Source: DASPXK01 sp035637315 (GTDB taxonomy: Bacteria > Chloroflexota > UBA6077 > JACCZL01). Taken from it: DNA of 9,426 nucleotides. The notes under the pieces are model-generated. The model was not told the DNA's origin. It saw nothing but the letters and a program-made list of their open reading frames with translations, and searched no databases. A program made the position numbers and the translations under genes. Location: assembly GCA_035637315.1 (NCBI GenBank), contig DASPXK010000260.1, positions 1 to 9,426 on the forward strand, written 5' to 3'. Positions 5,577-9,426 of this stretch are shown piece by piece; position 1 is the stretch's first letter, and the number at the start of each line of letters is the position of its first letter.

Positions 5577-7049
5577 ATGGCACTCACGCAGCAGCTGACG
5601 GCAGCGACCCAGGACCAGGGGCTCGCGCTCGATCTGCGCGACTACCTTGAGAGGCTCGAGCGGGAGTCGCCGGCCGACCTCGTCCACGTGACCGAGCCAG
5701 TCGATCCGACCCGCTACGGCGTGACGGCTGTCCTGCAGCGGCTGGAGGACCTGGGCCGCTACCCACTCGTCGTGTTCGACCGGCCGCTCGATCTGAACGG
5801 CAAGGCTTCGCGGTTCCCGCTCGTCAGTAACGTCTACGCGACGCGCGAACGGTGCGCCCACGCGCTCGGCCTACGCCCGGACCAGGCCCAGCTGGAGCTG
5901 AGCCTGGAGTACGCCCGTCGCGAGGAGGGCCGCCTCGACCCGCTGCTCGTTCCCAATGACTCGGCCCCATGTAAACAGGTTGTCCTGCGGGGCGAGCACG
6001 TCGACATCCGCCAGTTTCCCATCGTGCGGCACCACCGAATGGACGGCGGGCCATACGTCGACATGACGGCCGTCATGCGCGACCCGGATGGTGGCGCCTA
6101 CAACACCGCGTTCCTGCGCAACCAGTACAAGGGCCCACGCAAGCTGGGGCTCCACATGTCGCCCCGCCACAGCTGGCAGATCGCCCGCAAACACGAGGAA
6201 AGGGGGCAACCGACCCCGATCGCCGTGGTGGTCAGCCACCACCCGGCCTTCCACATCGGGGCGCTCAACGTGGGCCCGTTCGGCGACGACGACTACGGGT
6301 TGATCGGCTCGATCGTCGGCCGTCCCTTGCGACTGACCGCCAGCGAGACCTGGGGTGAGGATTTTCTCGTCCCGGCCGACGCGGAGATCGTGATCGAAGG
6401 CGAGATCCCGCCGGGCGTGCGCGAGGTGGAGGGCCCCTTCGGCGAGTTCCCCGGCACGTACGGTCCGCAGCGCGTGCGCTGGGTGATCGACGTCAAGGCG
6501 ATCACCCACCGCGCGAACGCCATCTACCAGGACATCTTCGTCGGCCATCGCGACGTGTGGGTGCTGGGCTCGTTTCCGAAGGAAGCCAACATCTTCAACC
6601 GCGTCAAGGGCGTCGTGCCGACCGTCAAAGCCGTCCATCTGCCGACCAGCGGGGTCGGCCGCTTTCACTGCTACATCAGCATCGACAAGAAGGTGGATGG
6701 CGAGTCGAAACAGGCCGCCCTGATCGCCCTGGGCGCCGTCGACTTCGTCAAGCACGTCTTCGTCGTTGACTCCGACGTCGACATCTACCGCGAGGAGGAG
6801 GTGCTCTGGGCGGTAGCCAGCCGCGTTCAGGCTGACCAGGATGTGGACATCATCAGGAACGTCAAGGGCTCGACGCTGGACCCCTCGATGACTGACGACA
6901 TCATGAGCGCAAAGATGATCGTCGACGCCACGCGCCCGGTCCGGCGCCCGTTCGAGGCGCGCGTCGAGGTGCCTCGCGACGCCGTCGACGCGACCGATCT
7001 CTCGAGACTCATCCCGGCGGATCAGCTCGGGCGGCTGGGACTATCATGA
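5577..7049 (+). CDS. ubiD: UbiD-family prenylated-FMN-dependent decarboxylase
   Basis: The protein has 490 residues, usual length for the family. UbiD enzymes use prenylated FMN to decarboxylate, or carboxylate, aromatic and alpha,beta-unsaturated acids in the cytoplasm. Family landmarks visible: Asn176 and Arg181 (NTAFLR), equivalent by spacing to the metal-ligand Asn and catalytic Arg of fungal Fdc1; His198 (PRHSWQIARKH), the probable second metal ligand; Glu285 and Glu290 in EGPFGEFPGTYGP, the catalytic pair. The third metal position, usually Glu in a DE(Y/F) context, appears to be Asp239 (GDDDYGLIGS), a conservative change. The start follows AGGA at 5565-5568. The substrate cannot be deduced; ubiquinone synthesis is not implied by the family name. 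No ubiX (prenyl-FMN synthase) lies in the window. Downstream co-directional genes encode a zinc ribbon, an FMN split barrel and a cupin. Confidence 0.92.
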   Translation: MALTQQLTAATQDQGLALDLRDYLERLERESPADLVHVTEPVDPTRYGVTAVLQRLEDLGRYPLVVFDRPLDLNGKASRFPLVSNVYATRERCAHALGLRPDQAQLELSLEYARREEGRLDPLLVPNDSAPCKQVVLRGEHVDIRQFPIVRHHRMDGGPYVDMTAVMRDPDGGAYNTAFLRNQYKGPRKLGLHMSPRHSWQIARKHEERGQPTPIAVVVSHHPAFHIGALNVGPFGDDDYGLIGSIVGRPLRLTASETWGEDFLVPADAEIVIEGEIPPGVREVEGPFGEFPGTYGPQRVRWVIDVKAITHRANAIYQDIFVGHRDVWVLGSFPKEANIFNRVKGVVPTVKAVHLPTSGVGRFHCYISIDKKVDGESKQAALIALGAVDFVKHVFVVDSDVDIYREEEVLWAVASRVQADQDVDIIRNVKGSTLDPSMTDDIMSAKMIVDATRPVRRPFEARVEVPRDAVDATDLSRLIPADQLGRLGLS

Positions 7050-7056
7050 GCCTGGT

Positions 7057-7135
7057 ATTGTCATCCTGAGCGCAGCGAAGGATCTCGGCATCCTAGCTCA
7101 GGACCGAGATTCTTCGCTTCGCTCAGAATGACAAT
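7057..7135. repeat. Long palindromic interspersed repeat after ubiD
   Basis: Arms of 32 bases (7057-7088 and 7104-7135) match at 29 positions around a 15-base loop, which itself holds a TCCT/AGGA pair. The arm has the GTCATCCTGAGCGCAGCGAA type of sequence, which I recall as a frequent intergenic repeat in several bacterial phyla, though I cannot confirm copy number here. It begins eight bases after the ubiD stop, so it could also act as terminator, attenuator or mRNA-stabilising hairpin. Confidence 0.88.
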
Positions 7136-7140
7136 GGGGG

Positions 7141-7160
7141 TCGCTTCGCTCAGAATGACA
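7141..7160. repeat. Extra half copy of the palindromic repeat
   Basis: These 20 bases repeat exactly 7114-7133, the second arm of the upstream palindrome, in direct orientation 27 bases away. The half copy ends 11 bases before the zinc-ribbon start and leaves it little room for a ribosome site. Confidence 0.9.
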
Positions 7161-7171
7161 CCTCACAAGAA

Positions 7172-7321
7172 ATGGCGAAGATCTTCTGGGTGACTTGCCC
7201 CAAGTGCAACGACCGGTTCTACTGCCACGCCGGTGACCTCAGGCACACCAAATGGAAACTGCGCTGCCCATACTGCGAGCACGAGTTCGCCCAGGAGGAT
7301 AGTCCGCGCATCGACGACTGA
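7172..7321 (+). CDS. 49-residue four-cysteine zinc ribbon protein
   Basis: A short frame from the ATG at 7172 to the TGA at 7319-7321. Two CxxC knuckles, Cys9-Pro-Lys-Cys12 and Cys32-Pro-Tyr-Cys35, are 19 residues apart and each is followed by a basic/aromatic turn, the standard zinc-ribbon layout. Extra Cys18, His19 and His37 are present. Its TGA shares a base with the next gene's ATG, so the two are probably translationally coupled. Small Cys-rich D subunits accompany some UbiD-type hydroxyarylic acid decarboxylases (VdcD/ShdD), so it may be an accessory of the upstream UbiD; that is inference from context and size. Only a weak AAGA precedes the start. Other readings: nucleic-acid-binding or assembly zinc ribbon. 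Confidence 0.82.
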   Translation: MAKIFWVTCPKCNDRFYCHAGDLRHTKWKLRCPYCEHEFAQEDSPRIDD

Positions 7322-7824
7322 TGCGCTCGGATCGCAACGATATGTCTCGGTCGATCGGCAACGCGATTCCAGCCCGGCTGGCGCCACTCTTCGATGGGCG
7401 CGACCTTCGAAACAACATCGGCCTCACGTTCCTGCTCCTGACTGCCGGCGAGGATGGCTGGCCATACGTGGCGATGCTGAGCGTGGGCGAGGTGATGGCC
7501 AGCACCGACCGCGAGGTCAGGCTGGCGCTGTGGCACGGCAGCACGTCGACCAACAATCTCACCCGCACCGGGCAGGCCACGCTGATGCTGGTCCACGGCG
7601 CGGGCAGCTACTACCTGCGCCTGGCCGCCCGCCGTGGACCCGACCTGATGGTCCAGAGGGTCCCGTATGCGTTCTTCGTGACAACGGTCGAGGACATCCA
7701 GGAAGATCTCGTCTCGTACGCCGACCTCACCACTGGGATAAGCTTTACGCTCAAGGAGCCTGAAGAGGTCGTCGCCAGATGGCAGGCAACGGTCGACGCC
7801 ATCCGCGACGCCCCACCCCCGTAG
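7321..7824 (+). CDS. Pyridoxamine-phosphate-oxidase-like FMN-binding split-barrel protein
   Basis: The protein has 167 residues from the ATG at 7321, which overlaps the zinc ribbon's stop by one base; AGGAGG at 7293-7298 is too far for ordinary initiation, supporting coupling. ATG at 7342 is an alternative start. Residues about 30-140 have the split-barrel pattern: a beta strand reading LTFLLLTAGEDGWPYVAML, then VRLALWHGSTSTNNLTRTGQ, where Ser/Thr/Asn residues typically contact the FMN phosphate, then ATLMLVHGAGSYYL. Members bind FMN, F420 or haem and include oxidases and reductases; the substrate cannot be read from sequence. Its position in a UbiD operon suggests flavin chemistry on the same pathway, or reduction or handling of flavin, but this is inference. 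Confidence 0.72.
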   Translation: MRSDRNDMSRSIGNAIPARLAPLFDGRDLRNNIGLTFLLLTAGEDGWPYVAMLSVGEVMASTDREVRLALWHGSTSTNNLTRTGQATLMLVHGAGSYYLRLAARRGPDLMVQRVPYAFFVTTVEDIQEDLVSYADLTTGISFTLKEPEEVVARWQATVDAIRDAPPP

Positions 7825-7841
7825 CCGATGTATCCGCACAG

Positions 7842-7847
7842 AGGGAG
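7842..7847 (+). promoter_or_regulatory. Shine-Dalgarno site of the cupin gene
   Basis: AGGGAG lies six bases before the ATG at 7854. It selects that start over an in-frame ATG at 7779, which would overlap the preceding gene by 46 bases and add 25 basic, unconserved-looking residues. Confidence 0.75.
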
Positions 7848-7853
7848 TCCACG

Positions 7854-8237
7854 ATGAGCGTCCCGAAGAACAAGGTCCCCTTCAACCTGCCGGTCGCCAG
7901 CATCGACAAGATCAAGGCCGAGATGGGGCCGCCTCCATGGAGCCAGGTGCTGGTGGGCTGGGAGCGAATGACCGGTACCTTGATCTGCCAGGCGCCTGGG
8001 CAGGGCAACAATGGCCACCACCATCCCGAGCCCGAGTGGTGGGTGATCGTGGAAGGCGAGCTGGAGTGGCGGATGGACGACAGGCCGCCGGTCCGCGTCA
8101 AGGCGGGCGACTTCGTCTACTGCGCGCCGCACGTCTTCCACAAGATCGACGTCGTGGGCGACAAGCCGGCCATTCGGCTGGCGATCGGCCAGCCCGACAA
8201 TCCGCACGTCTACCGCAAGTACGGCGAGCCGGAGTAG
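7854..8237 (+). CDS. Small single-domain cupin protein
   Basis: The protein has 127 residues. Cupin motif 1 is complete: His55, His57 and Glu61 in GHHHPEPEWWVIVEG, with the expected spacing to Gly68. Motif 2 is GDFVYCAPHVFH, giving the fourth ligand His96. The site should hold a divalent metal such as Fe, Mn or Zn. Family members range from dioxygenases and isomerases to sugar- or ligand-binding proteins. The protein lacks a signal peptide and is probably cytoplasmic. It starts 29 bases after the split-barrel gene and is the last co-directional gene after ubiD. A role in processing the product or substrate of the decarboxylase is plausible but unproven. Confidence 0.85.
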   Translation: MSVPKNKVPFNLPVASIDKIKAEMGPPPWSQVLVGWERMTGTLICQAPGQGNNGHHHPEPEWWVIVEGELEWRMDDRPPVRVKAGDFVYCAPHVFHKIDVVGDKPAIRLAIGQPDNPHVYRKYGEPE

Positions 8238-8317
8238 GACGCGGCATGCCCTGCCCTAAAGCCAAGGGGGTCGAGGCTCGCCCGGCCCCTCGAGCGTGTG
8301 CTCGGCCCCGGCTCTGG
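8238..8317. other. Short spacer between convergent cupin and propeller genes
   Basis: Eighty bases with no gene. A weak inverted repeat (TCGAGG at 8271-8276, CCTCGA at 8288-8293) could be part of a terminator. GCGGCATGCC at 8241-8250 also occurs at 4362-4371 in the hairpin of the other convergent gap. Confidence 0.4.
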
Positions 8318-9426
8318 CTAGATGAATCGACGGTAGATCCCCCGTCCCATAGTGCTCGCAAAGAGTGAGCGGTCCCGCGGCCTGACATCCAGGTCCGACA
8401 CATACGCGTTCGGAAGCCCCTGGTCGTACGACGCCCACGAATCGCCGCCGTCCAGGCTGCGCAGCACGCCGAGCATGTTGGAGACGTAGATGACGTCGTC
8501 GAGGGTTGGGTGAAGGGCCAGAGCGGTCAGCGGCAGGTCGGGCAGCGATGCGGCCGGCGTCGAGCCGCTGGCGTCGAACCAGGTTACGGCGCCGGCCGCG
8601 ACGAGGTCCCCCCGCCAGAGCCATCGAACGCCCGCCACGCGTGTCCCGGTGGTCTGGCCCAGGGCGACGTAGATCCGCTGCGGGTCCCCCCAGTCTACCG
8701 CCAGGCACTGGACCTTCTCATCTGGTAGCGCGTTCGTGTTCAGCGGCGCCCAGGTCGCCCCGCGGTCACTCGAATGCCAGACACTCCCCAGGGCGTCTGC
8801 GGCGTAGGCGTGGTGATCGTCGGACGGGGCGAGTTGGACCGTTGTTAGAAAATGCTGATCGAGGACTTTGTTCCAGGTGCTGCCGCCGTCGGTCGAGCGA
8901 ACGAGCCCTTCGTCTGGCGCGACGCTGATCGCCAGCAGAAGGTCCGGGTCATGCCATGAGATGGCCAGCGGCTCGGCGTAATCGGCGGGAGTATCGATCC
9001 CGAGGTCCGCCCATGTGGCGCCGGCGTCGGCGCTCTTGAGAAGGTTTGAGGCAAACGGGTCGTGGTAGATGACCTCGTGATTGGACGGGTCATATTCCAC
9101 GTAGCCGCCCTCGCCGCCGCCTTGGCCCGGGCCAGCAGCTAGCGGTGACCACTCCCGCGGGCCGACGTACGCGTAGGCGAAATCGTCCTGAATCGATCCG
9201 CCGTAGCAAAGGGTGGCCGTCTGGGAAACGCTCATGACGTACACGTGGGTCGCGACCATCCCGCGGCTGGCGAACCGCCAGCTGCCCAGCCGGCCGTTAT
9301 CCCGCGAAGCGAAGATGCCCCCGTCGTTCGCCAGATAGACGTGACGGTGGCCATTCGGATCGAAGGCGATGGCCTGCTGGTCGACATGAACGCCGGTCGG
9401 CCGGCCACCGATCTGGTCCCAGGTCA
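8318..9426 (-). CDS. Asp-box (BNR / sortilin-like) beta-propeller protein, 5' end outside the window
   Basis: The frame enters from the right edge and ends at the stop 8320-8318, giving 368 readable codons; an internal ATG at 9259 is not the start, because coding sequence continues upstream. At least five Asp-box turns of the S-x-D-x-G-x-T-W type are seen: SRDNGRLGSW (9307-9278), SADAGATW (9034-9011), STDGGSTW (8896-8873), SSDRGATW (8773-8750) and SLDGGDSW (8458-8435). HVYLANDGG and CYGGSIQDD resemble the VPS10/sortilin and GH74-like propeller class, in which the latter motif usually reads GGxQDNG. Such proteins are usually exported and bind or cleave glycans or proteins, but many have no known activity. 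The signal peptide, if any, lies outside. It converges on the cupin gene. Confidence 0.85.
   Translation of the reverse strand, partial: TWDQIGGRPTGVHVDQQAIAFDPNGHRHVYLANDGGIFASRDNGRLGSWRFASRGMVATHVYVMSVSQTATLCYGGSIQDDFAYAYVGPREWSPLAAGPGQGGGEGGYVEYDPSNHEVIYHDPFASNLLKSADAGATWADLGIDTPADYAEPLAISWHDPDLLLAISVAPDEGLVRSTDGGSTWNKVLDQHFLTTVQLAPSDDHHAYAADALGSVWHSSDRGATWAPLNTNALPDEKVQCLAVDWGDPQRIYVALGQTTGTRVAGVRWLWRGDLVAAGAVTWFDASGSTPAASLPDLPLTALALHPTLDDVIYVSNMLGVLRSLDGGDSWASYDQGLPNAYVSDLDVRPRDRSLFASTMGRGIYRRFI

Noticed and set aside
5871..6755. 294-codon minus-strand frame inside ubiD
   Set aside because: Antisense reading of a conserved UbiD sequence; Asp/Val/His-rich composition mirrors the sense codons.
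7057..7160. CRISPR-like or IS-end reading of the repeats after ubiD
   Set aside because: There are only three arms, two of them inverted, with no regular spacers, no transposase and no target-site duplication seen.
7779..7853. Upstream ATG (7779) for the cupin gene
   Set aside because: It would overlap the split-barrel gene and adds an Arg-rich, non-cupin N-terminus; a good Shine-Dalgarno precedes the ATG at 7854.
7219..8207. Minus-strand frames of 206 and 198 codons opposite the split-barrel and cupin genes
   Set aside because: They overlap each other and oppose genes with clear motifs, ribosome site and coupling.

Overview
The window is high-GC, gene-dense bacterial DNA, probably chromosomal. 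The gene mix is a stand-alone receiver protein, a membrane-anchored serine hydrolase with a Pro/Ala/Thr-rich tail, a YkuD L,D-transpeptidase, a UbiD decarboxylase, an FMN split-barrel protein and an Asp-box beta-propeller. Together with intergenic palindromes and heptamer tandem repeats, it fits a Chloroflexota (Thermomicrobia-like) genome or metagenome contig. That assignment is inference: there is no rRNA or other marker gene. No tRNA, rRNA, CRISPR array, insertion sequence or replication origin was seen.

Left part (1-2340, minus strand). A phage-type terminase large subunit fills 1470 to 1 and runs off the left edge. Its ATPase motifs and three nuclease acidic positions are readable. Upstream on the same strand is a receiver-domain protein (2082 to 1555). 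Its frame stays open and coding-like for about 80 more codons, up to a stop at 2343-2341, without an ATG, GTG or TTG. Heptamer tandem repeats lie on both sides of this gene. The pair may be the edge of a prophage, a gene-transfer-agent-like locus or a decayed remnant.

Centre (2380-5576). A divergent 79-residue protein with a CxxC...CxxH pattern is followed at once by a palindromic hairpin. Next comes a membrane-anchored class A beta-lactamase-like serine hydrolase. It has SxxK, SDN and KTG motifs but apparently no omega-loop glutamate, so a peptidoglycan or other serine hydrolase is likelier than a true beta-lactamase. It converges on a secreted L,D-transpeptidase across a 43-base gap occupied by one long hairpin. 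The intergenic region 5304-5576 holds a good sigma70-type promoter for the transpeptidase, a large palindrome and a plausible promoter for the next operon.

Right part (5577-8237, plus strand). This looks like one transcription unit: a UbiD-family (prenylated-FMN) decarboxylase, a 49-residue four-cysteine zinc ribbon, an FMN-binding split-barrel protein whose start overlaps the zinc ribbon's stop, and a small single-domain cupin. A 32-bp-arm palindrome with an extra half copy sits between ubiD and the zinc ribbon. The small zinc protein beside ubiD recalls the B/C/D subunits of hydroxyarylic acid decarboxylases, so the cassette may be an uncharacterised carboxylase/decarboxylase system. Finally, a minus-strand Asp-box beta-propeller protein converges on the cupin and enters the window from the right edge.
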